64,000 nt of DNA, from contig OY728136.1 in the NCBI GenBank assembly GCA_963277665.1, positions 1,971,472,576-1,971,536,575 of the forward strand. The letters are read 5' to 3'. The notes under the pieces are model-generated. The model saw only the letters and a list, made by a program, of their open reading frames with translations, had not been told where the DNA came from and did not search any database. This DNA is from Viscum album (lineage: Eukaryota; Streptophyta; Magnoliopsida; Santalales; Viscaceae). Positions 27,510 through 38,999 of this stretch are shown in pieces. A program made the position numbers and the translations under genes. How positions within the stretch are numbered: the stretch's first letter is position 1; each line of letters opens with the position of its first letter.

Positions 27510-27668
27510 CAACATTTTTTCATCCCATTTAAATAATGATGAGAAAAAATTAGTAAGATCTATATTAATCTTTATAATTATATATATAGTGATGTCACTA
27601 TGGAAATTTTTAAGGATATGTGAATGTTTAGGAATATGTCGTGGATTTTTTTTTGGAAAGGATAGAGT

Positions 27669-27917
27669 GTGTGGGTTAAAAAAATGAATATCTGTCTTGA
27701 AACTACATGTGGATGTGGATCTATAAAAAATGTATTTGGATTAACAAATCCCATAAGGTGTGCCATGCCATATTCAATGAATCCTTGTACACAAGAATGG
27801 GTGTTGATGAACACATGGATTAACACTCTCAAGGGATATTTGTTAGGAATTCACAAACTATTTATGAACCATAAAAATGGTAGAAAAAATATCATAGATA
27901 AAAATCATCTAAGATAA
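27669..27917 (+). pseudogene. reverse transcriptase fragment (gypsy)
   Basis: Within an 82-codon open stretch, residues ~18-27 read KNVFGLTNPI, matching the conserved FGLTN-A/P block of Ty3/gypsy reverse transcriptase. About 25 residues later NTLKGYLLGIHKLFMNHKN resembles the helix after the catalytic YxDD strand in these enzymes. The YxDD itself is not preserved: the expected spot reads WVLMNTW. The fragment starts only ~170 bp after the primer site, so gag, protease and the N-terminal half of RT have been deleted. An 84-codon frame on the opposite strand is its shadow. Confidence 0.5.
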
Positions 27918-27993
27918 TCCCAATGTATAATATATTTAAGATGTTATCAATATTTGGGAATCCTATATGTAATTTTTCATGATTACATGGTTT

Positions 27994-28120
27994 TTGCTTA
28001 TGATGTATGATTCTCAACCTGTTCATCCTGGTTTTATTCAATGAAATTTACTAGAAGAAACATGGATAACATTGATTTTATCATATTTAGAGAGTATGGG
28101 AATTATTATAATTTATTTCC
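27994..28120 (+). pseudogene. possible integrase N-terminal fragment
   Basis: From 27,994 the frame reads LLMMYDSQPVHPGF and then a stop. HPG preceded by an acidic/Ser pair resembles the start of the gypsy integrase zinc-binding region (H-P-G motif). It lies downstream of the RT fragment as expected. The match is short and the two cysteines were not found, so this is tentative. Confidence 0.3.
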
Positions 28121-29031
28121 ATAGTATAAATCTCAAAAAAAGAATCTGGATGTTCGTTTGATTATTTGTTATACTATTACAGATAACGGGACCATAAATG
28201 GCATGTGAATGGTATTGGATGTTCTTCCAGTAATTTTAAAATTAAAATTTATAATAATGTTTACATTGAGGTTTATAAACCATGATACATTATTCATAAT
28301 TTTTATTTTTTGACATAGATATTATGGAATTATATGATGAATTATACAAAATGGTTTTAGAATAAATTTGCATGAATAATGCATTTATTGTTTGGAAATC
28401 AATGATTATGTTATACAGATCATGAAATATATAAGTATTTGTAGTATATGTTTTCCTCGACGAATGAAAAGTATATGTTTAATGTTGATGAAAACTTATA
28501 ATTGTAATGTATTGATTAAGGGATGTTAATCCTTAATAATTTCAAGATTTTGAGAAAATTTTGTTTAGCTTGGATAATGAGATTATTGATTTAGATAATG
28601 TAAATTTGATAGTATCAATGAAATTATAAACAAATATTTATTTTATTATAAGGTATTTTATATCATAATTTATTAATTTTGAAACATCGTATATTTTTGT
28701 AATATATATAGTAATATTTTTAATATGTAAGTGACCTTTTTTTGAAATGGATTTATTGAAATTCGGGTTATTACAATGTTTCAATAGAATATATGATGAG
28801 GGTATTCACATGTTTGTAATCTAATAATATGTAATTACATTATGATATATGGGGGATCAATGTTAAGATTATTTTATGACCTTATTTCTAATGTTTTTTA
28901 TTATCATATTCAATATGAGGTATAAGGTTAACAATTTAGGGAAGTGCATAAGCTAAACATCAGATTAATTTTGTGAGATTAAATTAATATATCACCACAT
29001 AAGGATTTATGTGTGTTGGATAATATGTGAA

Positions 29032-29061
29032 AACAATTTTCATGTGATGTTGAGTAAAGGT
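29032..29061 (+). pseudogene. integrase C-terminal FHV motif fragment
   Basis: Positions 29,032-29,061 read NNFHVMLSKG. The FHV followed by ML marks the C-terminal part of chromovirus integrase; the intact counterpart on the minus strand near 53.7 kb reads LFHVSLLGNY. It sits ~590 bp before LTR C, a normal distance for this motif. Confidence 0.4.
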
Positions 29062-29614
29062 AGATGTGATAACCAATCATTCTATTTATAGATTTTATGA
29101 TCTATTATTTCATCAGGAATGAAAAATTCACCATCATTCCATGGAGTGTGAGGTGAGGTTGGAATTGATCAAGGAATAACCAATGGGTTATATTATACAT
29201 ATGAAAAGATATTAAATCATGTAAGTATATTTTCATATATTCCCAGATAGTAAAATAATTTATCACATCAATGAAATTGAATTTTAAGATTATTTAACCA
29301 AGAACATTAATATCTAGTGATTCTTATGGAATCTTATATAATCTCATATTTATGGAATTTAATCACCTCTTCTATTAATTTATGCTCTCTATCAATATAT
29401 ATCAGAACATAATAGTTATATATATCATACAAGTACATATTTTCCCATCCCATCTATTTTATACTATGTAGAAACATATTCAAATGAAACATTGGGTAAC
29501 CATTATGTTTCTGACATTCCATTCATAAAAGGAAGTTTTATTATTCATTTTTTTGATGTGGGTTTTTATTAAATGACATTTGAATTATTAGTAATTTGAA
29601 TACATAATGAATTT

Positions 29615-29646
29615 CAAGGAAGAATTTAATTTTTATGGATTTATAA
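29615..29646 (+). other. decayed polypurine tract region before LTR C
   Basis: GAATTTCAAGGAAGAATTTA followed by ATTTTTATGGATTTATAA aligns with the end-of-pol and polypurine sequence before LTR A (AATTTCGAGGGCGAAATTC and onward). The run of Gs is lost, but the register to the LTR start (TTTAACACC at 29,647) is kept. This marks C as a 3' LTR. Confidence 0.55.
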
Positions 29647-30883
29647 TTTAACACCAAAAGGTTTTGTGAAATACTTATTTAGAATAATTTTTTCATTTTT
29701 ATATTATACATTTCATGAACCACTAAATATAATTTAAATTGTATTAAAGAATTATGTTTGGATTGAGAAATAGGTAAAACTAAATTTTACAGAGAAATAA
29801 TATATTATTAGAAATATTATTACATTTTATAATAATATATAACTTAGATTTCAAATTTGATATTATAGGATCAACTAAATTTTGTTAATATATATTTCAA
29901 TTTCTTGGTTACCTTTTAATTAGAAATGAATATATAATCCAAATAAATATAAATGAAATGATTTTATAAAATAATATTTTCATGTGAAAATGTGATTTAT
30001 CTTAATAAGATAATTTAATTAATATTAATAAATAGTATTAAATAAATTTATATGATATATATTCAATAAAATATTTTTTTATATTCATCTAAATTATTTA
30101 GTTGGCATAAGAAGAGAACATACACAATTTCACGTAAATCATACCTATATTTATATTAAAGCAGTTTTGTGGCCTTTTAATGGGGATGCTATTTTACCTA
30201 TATGTTTTGAAACATTTAAAAAAGTCATATGTAAAATATAACTCCTAATTTTTCTTAGAAACATAAATTATAGTTTATTCACAATTTTTGGTATTTTATT
30301 AATTAATCGTGACAAAATGGATTTAATTAAAAACATTTTTTTCTTGTTTATTGATACGGTTAAATTATATTTAAAATGATTTTAATGTTCAATTATATTA
30401 ATTATTTATCAATTATTCTAATATAGTTCACTATAGTCATTTTCACTTAAAAATTGAATATAAACACTTTTCAAACTATTGAACATTATTATTTCAAAAA
30501 ACTGCATTGTTGTCCCATATGTGGCAGTGTATTTAAATTAATTTATGTCAATTATGTGATTTGAATTTGGATTATTATATTTCATATTTTGAGTAATAAT
30601 AAATTATAATTTTTATTTTGGTCAACTTATATTTAAAAATATTAGTGAATGTAATAAAAATTAGATACATCTATTAAGATAAAATTAAGCATAACTATAG
30701 ACTAATCAATAATATTAAGGGAATGATGACCAATAATATTTTCCAAAACCTTTCAGATAGATGTATTTTTTTCATATCTTCCAATATGGTTCCTAAATGA
30801 TTCATTTTTAATCATGGGGAACAAGTAGTTCTTAGTTGACAAAAAATTCGTTTGAAAAATAGGAAGTTTATTTTTTCCCTCTA

Positions 30884-30892
30884 CTATAAAAA
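30884..30892 (+). promoter_or_regulatory. TATA box of LTR C
   Basis: CTATAAAAA inside the CCCTCTACTATAAAA string shared with LTR B. A pyrimidine-rich leader with CTCCCTCATACCTC follows. Confidence 0.65.
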
Positions 30893-31224
30893 GGCATGAA
30901 TCCCTACGACTCCCTCATACCTCTAAATCCAATTCGGATTTACAAATATCATCCAAAATATTATCAATACATCACTATCCTATAACTAGAAGTAAAAACA
31001 TAGTAAAAATATATCGAAGGATTCCATTTCATTCAAACCAAAATGAGTTACCTGAAAAAGTGGTAACATTCTCCCTCAAGGTCATTTATTTATTTTTATT
31101 CACCACACCCAAAAATCTTATAATTAAATAGTTATATAATAAATAAATTATTCTGAAATTATTTAGGTATTTTTATTCTAATGGTTAATCTTTCCCTTAC
31201 ACACAATTCAATATAATGGGTGGA

Positions 31225-31670
31225 AAACTTATATTTTATTTATACAGTGCCTTACAAAATGATCACGTTCATTTTTTTTACTTTACCACCTTTCATGGTT
31301 AGTATTATTACATAGAAAATATTTATATATGATATATGGTATTTTATAATTTCATAATTTTTTTGTAATTTTTATATATTACATACATTTATGACTTCCA
31401 TTTTGTGTAACTATGATAACTTCATTTGTGGAAGTGTAGAGTACCACCTCCATAAAGATATTTGATTCTTGTACACTTTGCATGGGATTTATTAAGGATA
31501 CGTTTATTAAATTAATATTTTATATATTATGTAATAATTTTAATAGAATTATATTACATATATTCACATGTATTTAAATTTTTTTCATTCTTTCAATACA
31601 ATAATAAAAGTGATGCAGTGTTCATATGTATGTATGACCTACCGTCTCCATGAATGTTGTATTCTATTCA
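31225..31670 (+). repeat. three ~190-bp tandem repeats in LTR C
   Basis: Cores near 31,238, 31,431 (GTGGAAGTGTAGAGTACCAC) and 31,623 (CATATGTATGTATGACCTAC). The third keeps CTACCGTCTCCATGAA, identical to unit 3 of LTR A, while its upstream CpG-derived bases have become TG/CA. Confidence 0.65.
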
Positions 31671-32929
31671 ATATTTTGATCTTATATAGATTATTATAAA
31701 TTCACATTCACTGAATATATATGATATTATACCTTATTATAAATTCTATAATATCTAAATCATGATCTATGTAAGATTATCATGAATAAAAATAAAAATC
31801 ACATATGAAAAATAAATCAAATATTATAAGAAACAAATCACAAACATGGTATTTTTAATAAAATGGTAACATAAAGTCATAAAAATTATATGTGGTATTG
31901 GATTAAATAATATAGGTCTATAATAGTTTTATAAAAAACATATATTTATTATAAAGGATTATTTTATATGCATAAATAATTTCAAGACTTATTGTAAGAA
32001 AATTTCATCTCACATTTAATTTCTGTGAGAAACATGCCTTATTCACCAATAATTTATTTTGTGTATTGTATATGATTTCCATTAATTATTTTTATTATAT
32101 TAATTATTCAATTTATGGGTATGTACATATATATTATTTCAGCTTTATTTCATGAGGATTATGTTTCAAAAATTTCCAAGTTGATAATATTTTTTTGTCT
32201 CAATTTTGCATCATTGAGACAGATGTTATTTGGAACATATATTCTATTTAAAGGTGTATATACTTACATTTAACATGATGAAATATGAATATACTTATAT
32301 AAATGATATTTCTAACTTCTTGGTATTTTTTTCTTACATATTTATTATCATTCAAAGTTTCCATGTGGTAATATTATGTTGAAACAATGTCATTGTTTAT
32401 TGATATTGTTTATAATTATGATTCCATTGATGAAATATTATTATCCATCTATCAAGAAAACTAATGAGATTTTCTCTCCTCTTATTATTCATGATTTATT
32501 AATGTATTTTTACAATTTTGATAATCTTTTTTACATAATTTAATTTATAAAAAGAATAAGAAAATTGGATCTCATTCCTCTTTTTAGTCAAAATTCGGCT
32601 TTATTTAATAAAAGCGTGTTTTAAAATAATTAAATTTTTATTTTAAAATAATTTTATAGGAAAAAGGATTTTAATTTTATTAAGGTTTTTGATGATTTTG
32701 TTATATGTTTTCTAAAATATTTTATAAGAAATATTTTTTCAAAAAAAATGTCTTTTTTTATAAATGTGTTTTTTAATTAAAATAGATCATTTTCCTAAAT
32801 AATTTCTTATAAAAGATCATTCATAATTATTTCCCATATAAAATAATATACATTGGTGTTACTGGTGATTTATTGGGTATATTATATACCATTCCATTAT
32901 AATTATTTCTCTGAATGGATTATGTTGTG

Positions 32930-33180
32930 ATGGAATAACATTTATGAAACTCGTTTCTCTTTCAAGAGTTATATGTTTATGAAATCAGTTCTTCTTTACC
33001 AGGTTCTATTTTTATCAAATATTTTTCTCTTTCATGGGTCATATTTCTATAAAACAAATTTATTTTAATGGTTTATTTTTCAATGAAATTATTACGAAAC
33101 CAATTTTTTCACAGGTTAGGATAAAATTTCATGTTTATGATACATATCTCATATCTTGGGTTGTATTATGATTAGTGTTC
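32930..33180 (+). repeat. ~50-bp degenerate tandem repeats in LTR C
   Basis: Units with TTCTCTTTCATGGGTCATAT and TATGAAATCAG-like cores recur about every 50 bp; counterpart of 26,480-26,710 in LTR B. Just downstream, 33,300-33,460 has further short repeats built on AGTGAACC and TATGGACAT, also present in B (26,870-26,980). Confidence 0.55.
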
Positions 33181-33958
33181 TTGATCTCGTGGAACATGTA
33201 TGTATGATTTTATAATGATTTGGATAGAACCTATATTTCCCTATAATACATTGGGTAATGATTTATATCTCATGATATATACTAAGAAGGTCTTTCAAGT
33301 GAACCACGACTACAAAGTTGACTGTTGGAGTAAACCATGACATGCAAGATGGTATGCTTAGTGAACCCATACTTCTTATATGGACATTGGAGTTAGATAT
33401 GACTACCAATATGGTAAGCGGAGTGAACCAATACAAAAAATATGGACATGGTATTGATTCCTTACTACTACAAAAATCATGTTATTTTATTATTTGTCTT
33501 ACACAATTATATATATTATTTCTATGTTATTATCTCTTGCCATATGCTCTTAATTCCCTTCTAATTCATGTATAATGAATATAGAATATTTATTATATGA
33601 TCCATGTTTATGATATTGGAAATTCTTTGTATGATAATATATTGTTATGATTATATATGTATTCCCTTATACCCTTGTTATTCTTATGTATCTCTTTTAT
33701 TTACCTTTACGGAGCATCTATCCTCACCCCTTTCTAATGTTTCCTTTCCTTATGTTATGAAGAATGGTTTTAGGTAGATATACTAAAGGTTTGTATATTT
33801 ATGGGAAACAATGAATTTCATTCACCTATTTAGAATATTATGATCTATGTTTCTAAATACACTAAACTATTATGGTACCCAAGACTATTTTTTTTAATAT
33901 TCTGGAAAGTCATATGGAATTATGTAATATCCATGTATGTTAATCTGAGGTCACTATA

Positions 33959-34849
33959 ATATAATTCAAAAATAACGAATCAAAATTTGAGAATTAAAAG
34001 GTATGTACTATGGGTAATTTATGTTGATCGTCACACGAGAGGGGTCGTATACCTTAGGTGAACAAATTTCATCACATGAAATCCCTTTTATAAGATGAAA
34101 TTGTCTCATGGAGGGCCCTAGAAAAGTAATATTAAGAAAAATTTGCCTTCCCATCAGTGTCCTAATCTCCCAAAGAGTCCTATATATGTTTTCATAAACA
34201 TGTGGAATATATTTTCAATATATAAAGGGTTATATGAAATCCCTTTAATTGGATGGGGTTCCATTAAACATGGAAATGGAATAATATTCTTGTTATTGCT
34301 TCCACCATTTGGCTTAATGGATGGACGACTACAGAATCTTGTGATGCACGTGATACCAAAATCATAGCACATAATTATTATCATATTAGTGAGATACATT
34401 CCTAAGATGCTGGAGAATAACAAGGTAGGATATGACTGTAAATTCATCTAACTCGGTACTAAAAAACACACAAATGTCAGGCGACTCATACATTAGAGCA
34501 CAAGTGTGGAGTTCAAAGAGTGGAAAGTAATGCGATCTCAAAGTTTACCCACTAGGTAAAAATTAAAGAAAATTACCTAAGGGGACACATTGTATGAATA
34601 CGTGAATAATTCGATTACTCAATATATCACATGAATGACTTTTGTTGTTCATCCAAATTGGAAAGATACGGTCTTTCACATCCACTGGGTCAAATAGAAC
34701 CTAAAATAAGATAACAGAAGACAAAATATGTGGCACATATTCAACAAAGGATGGAGTAAATAAAAACATATGTGGTATACTTATGTGAAGCAAAATATGC
34801 TAATCATCAAGTAAATCACATAATCTATCAGGATTATGTGATAACACAT
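33959..34849. other. unassigned sequence right of LTR C
   Basis: If B-C is nested in the D element, D's interrupted internal region should resume here, but no Gag or Pol motif was seen. Two overlapping opposite-strand frames at 34,143-34,447 have no recognisable domain. Confidence 0.4.
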
Positions 34850-35520
34850 GGGAATGTCTCCCTTGTCATATGACACTATCTCGACATGCCATTTTCATCA
34901 TTTTATATCTATTGACATGTCAATAAATTATTTTGGAGAAATCCAGGAATTTCATCCAAGTAATTCTATTTCCCCAGGACATGTTATACAGATCACGTGT
35001 TGTCCTCCAGACATGTCATCAATGTATTCTTATGTCCCCAAGACAAGTTAAGTAGATAATTTGATGTCCACCATATGTGTATTACAGGTCTTGTGAATCC
35101 CTCTAGACATGTCATCCAGATCATCAAATTTCCTATAGACATGTCAACCATGTCTTGTGATTCCCCCCTATAAATTTGGCCAGATCTTGTAAGTCCCTCC
35201 AGAAATGAAATCTAGCTCATGTGACCCCCTCTAGAAAAGTCATCCAAATCATTTCATGTCCTATAAATATTTTAGCCATGTCATATAATGTCCCCACAAA
35301 TTGATTTATGTTATATCATGGTATTTTCTCCAAAAATTTAAGTGAAGAATTTTTATGTACCCTAGAAAAATCATCCTCATCATTCGATGTAATCCAAACA
35401 TGTCAGACAGGTCACATGACACCCTCCAGACATGTTATCTTTGTCATAAAAGACCTTCAAGACATGTCAGCATTGATCATCAGATGTCCTCTAGAAATTC
35501 AATTTGGATAATTTGAAGAT
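34850..35520 (+). repeat. 32-bp minisatellite, about 20 diverged units
   Basis: Units are 31-33 bp (one of 36) and begin AGACATGTCATCCAGATC, ending in a GATGTCCTCC-like stretch. Successive starts can be followed through 35,013, 35,045, 35,077, 35,109 and 35,141 and beyond to ~35,490. The theme GACATGTC is a palindrome. Units diverge mainly by single changes, so the array is old. Short frames inside it are by-products of the repeat. It does not resemble the ~180-bp satellite. Confidence 0.85.
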
Positions 35521-36204
35521 ATTTTAAAAATACTACATTGACATACTTTTTTTCAACTTTCCTCTATGAAATTGGTACATGTTCAAACATCCTAATACAT
35601 TTCTCCCAAAAACCCCAACAATGTTTGGTTGATAATCTAGATAGGTCATGCTATAAATCAGGATTTTTCTAGTTGACATCACATGACATTTTAACCTTTT
35701 CAAGTGGACATGTTTGGGAATACACCAAATTAACTTCATGGGTTTTAGTTTTGTATAAAATATATGTATGATGGATCATAAAGGCTCAATCCCATCATCA
35801 AAATATCAATCACCTTCTATTCTATATTAAACACAAGAGTGACTTGTCTTTTGGTATCAAAATACAAGCATTAAAAAATTGCTAATAAATACTGTATAAT
35901 ATATTAATATCATCAGATACATATAGTAACACTAATTAATATACCTACTTTATAGATAAATGGATTCAAAAAATAATCATTTGTTAAGGTAACCGGTCCT
36001 GTATCAATATTCAGAAGAAATTTGTGAAAATATTTAATAAGTGTATTTCATGAATACATTTTAGGGGGTTTAAATGTATTGATTATTGCAATTAAATGAT
36101 TATTATTTACAAATGATATAAAATATAACTTGTTTTGTGTTTTCTTGAATAATGAAATGAATATTTAAATATTAATTGAAAAAGGAAAATTTTGGAGTAA
36201 AATA
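35521..36204. other. unassigned sequence
   Basis: Possibly a degraded continuation of the minisatellite to ~35,740 (scattered GACATC, TCACATGACAT, GGACATGTTTGG words), then AT-rich DNA without visible features. Confidence 0.35.
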
Positions 36205-36560
36205 AAACATCATGCCCCGAGCATAGCGATGTGCTGCGACATTGGATTCTTGATGTAGACTACTACTGGAAATTCTAGAGTAAATTGATTACATGCCCTG
36301 AAACATAGTTACACATCATGAGTTTCAAAAGGAATTATCCACCCACAAGACAAGTCATGATATGATTACATGTTGTGAATGTAAATTATACATTCTGGGT
36401 CCCAATTACATTTCATGAATATAGCCAATGATCCAAATTCCAAATGAAAATTTCATGAGATTCACAAAAAACAAAAAAAACTTTGTGGAATAAAAAGATG
36501 TGGATTCCATGATATATAACCATAATACACATTGTGAAATGTTTCGGGATGAACACATAT
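36205..36560 (+). repeat. degenerate ~38-40 bp repeat patch
   Basis: Related blocks start near 36,212 (CATGCCCCGAGCATAGCGAT), 36,293 (CATGCCCTGAAACATAGTTA), 36,368 (CATGTTGTGAATGTAAATTA) and 36,409 (CATTTCATGAATATAGCCAA). Spacings of 81, 75 and 41 suggest a ~40-bp unit. The first block is unusually GC- and CpG-rich for this window, and the later blocks read as its deaminated forms. Confidence 0.4.
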
Positions 36561-38999
36561 AGAGGGTCCAAAAAGAGGAGCTTCCTTCTATTAAAGGGGA
36601 ATTCAGATTAAAAGTCAAATCCTAGAGCGATAATCTATAATTCACTCATTGAGTTCATCCATTATTTTCAATATTAATGTCTTATATTTTATCCTTCCAT
36701 TTAATCATATCATCTCTAGGATGAGGGTGTAATCATATCTTGTTCTACGGTGATGTAAATTGAAGGGGAATGTGTGATGGGTTTATTTACCTCATTTACA
36801 AATTTATTTCGATTGAGAAATTTATTAGTCAACATCTATATCTTTAATTTTATTTTATAATTACCAATAATAATTTGATTTTAATGTATTGTTTTTTTTC
36901 AACTAACAATCCTAAATAAGGCATGAAAATTGTCATCATTAGGGGAAATCGGGGTGAAAATTTGTTTTGAGACAAGCCTAATTTGGTAAAACCATAATTT
37001 ACGGGACTAAAGGAAACATGCTATTACAACGTTAAGGAGGAGACACTTGGACTATTTGGTATTATACATTACAACTTTGAATCCACCCATAAATTAATTA
37101 ATATATATTCTAAAATCAAAATACACTAGAGCATTGAAATTATAAAACCTTGGAATTTTTTAAAATTTGATTCCAAACCAACCATTTAATAGACTTCTTT
37201 TTTGTCATTAATTTTATCATAATCAAACAAACAAATTTTTTCACATCGTTATATAGTTTAATTATATTTAAATCTTTTGAAAACATAATCAAAATAATTA
37301 ACCATATATGTGGGTAAGACGTTGATCATTAAAATTACTAAATTTTAGTTATTTATGTGTCATTGTTTCAATTTTATAAATTTGTTTTTTCATAAAGCTA
37401 TTTAGAATTAATGATTCCCCACTGGTCCATAATTATATTAATTTTATAAAAGATTCCTAGAGTTGGAAATAATTCCTCCAAAAAGGTTATCATGAGTCCA
37501 TCTAACCATCCACTCATCCAATGTGAGTTCCTATGTTCCATTCAGTCAAAAATATCAATTCACTACATCCTTTTCAAATGAATGTTCGTAATCTGTTATG
37601 GATGTGTCAGACAATGAGAACATCTATTGAAGAGTAAAATTTTAATCCTAAGATGAATGGTTGTTTAGACAATATACCCTCAAAAGAAACCATCATTAAA
37701 AATAATGTATTTGTAATTATTTTGAATAAATGGTGCCCCCAACATGAAATATTTTAACTATGACATCTTTATAGCCTATTAAAAATTATAGACTTCCTCG
37801 TCCATGTTAGAACATATACTTGCTACCATTAATAAATTTATTAGTAAGAAAAAATCCTGAACCTGATATGAATCTCTTAAATGAAAAAAATAACTAGTTG
37901 ACCAAATGTTACCAGGTTCCTAATGAAATAATTTGATCATAATTGTGTCATGTCCACACAAGTATAATTTTCATACCATAAATAAGAAAAGAGAATTGTG
38001 TTAATTGATAATATTTGATTGATAATGTATAATTACTATAATGATGCAATTATAAATGACCCTTTCCCGTGTTGACTTCATGTCTACATATTCTTCTCTA
38101 ATAGAAGACAATGTAACCCAAGATCATGTCTTCATCAAATGATTGTCATGGAATATCAGTGGAATATACAACCCATATGGATTGCAGAATTAACTCACCC
38201 ACCATCCACATTCAATGTTAGCTAGAATTTGAATTTCTTTTGTGTTAACATTGATATTGTAAAATCCCAATTGTTTTAGATTCATGAGATGATCTCCTTA
38301 AACTAAAACGGATGATTCTGCATTGTTAAATAGAAGCTACAGTGAAACCAATGTCACTAATTTCCACCACCAATTACTTTGTATTCCTATCCCTGGAGAA
38401 AAAAAAAACTAAAACATTAAATATCTGATGTAGGTGAATCAAGGAGTCAACTATGAACCCCTTTGAATTTTTAGTTGCTGATTAGGGATCTGGTCAACTT
38501 CCATCACTAGCATCATCACACCGGTTACACTTAATTGAAGGATAAGGGAACCCCTTGGACAATTTCCAATTCTAAAGCTCATGGTTGAGAAAAAATTTAC
38601 TAACATAGGCTACTATATTATTGGAATAACCGAGTTTGGTCTAATATAACATCTTCTAAGGAATAATCTATTTGGAATATCCTATGGGTATTCATAATGT
38701 AGTCTTATATCATTACACACTCGAAGAAATTTTGTGGGCATATTCATACAACATCAATAATAGATTCACATATCCCTAATCCCATACATGAAGCCCAATG
38801 ACATATTCTGATGCAACAAGTTAGATAGATGTATTCTTATATTCTATCTTCATTCTAATATATCAATAAGTAGTTATTGGAGAAATAAAAAGTAGAGTCC
38901 AATATTCCTTCTCACACTTTTAAAAAATGATACAACATTATAGCTACAAGTGAAGAACATCAATAAAATATTCAAGAACTAGTATAGATATAGGTAAAT
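36561..38999. other. unassigned AT-rich sequence
   Basis: No coding region, repeat array or LTR boundary could be supported here. Confidence 0.45.

Larger units (their letters stand above)
29647..33953 (+). mobile_element. LTR copy C: 3' LTR of the B-C element
   Basis: It starts TTTAACACC (from TGTAACACC) and ends CTGAGGTCA, ~4.3 kb. It shares every landmark with A and B: TATA box (30,884), three ~190-bp repeats (31,238-31,640), ~50-bp repeats (32,930-33,180), a GAGCATCTATCCTCACCCC block (33,714) and CACTAAACTATTATGGT (33,859). No primer site follows it. Confidence 0.7.
23574..33958 (+). mobile_element. internally deleted gypsy element with LTRs B and C
   Basis: Two same-strand long LTRs (23,579-27,492 and 29,647-33,953) flank only ~2.15 kb. 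The order is LTR, primer site (27,498), RT fragment (~27,700-27,917), integrase fragments (~27,994 and ~29,032), decayed polypurine region, LTR. Flanking 5-mers CTATC (23,574-23,578) and CTATA (33,954-33,958) match at 4 of 5 positions and are the likely target duplication. Gag, protease, the N-terminal RT, RNase H and most of integrase are missing, so this copy could not have moved without help. It resembles a large non-coding derivative in layout, but the pol scraps indicate deletion from an autonomous element. Confidence 0.65.

Noticed and set aside
27578..27832. 84-codon minus-strand frame
   Set aside because: Antisense shadow of the plus-strand RT fragment at 27,669-27,917, with no domain of its own.
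34143..34447. Overlapping 74-codon plus and 97-codon minus frames
   Set aside because: Each covers the other, neither shows a domain, and neither has in-frame neighbours; likely chance openings.
34850..35520. CRISPR-like array
   Set aside because: The whole 32-bp unit repeats head to tail with no distinct spacers; it is a minisatellite.
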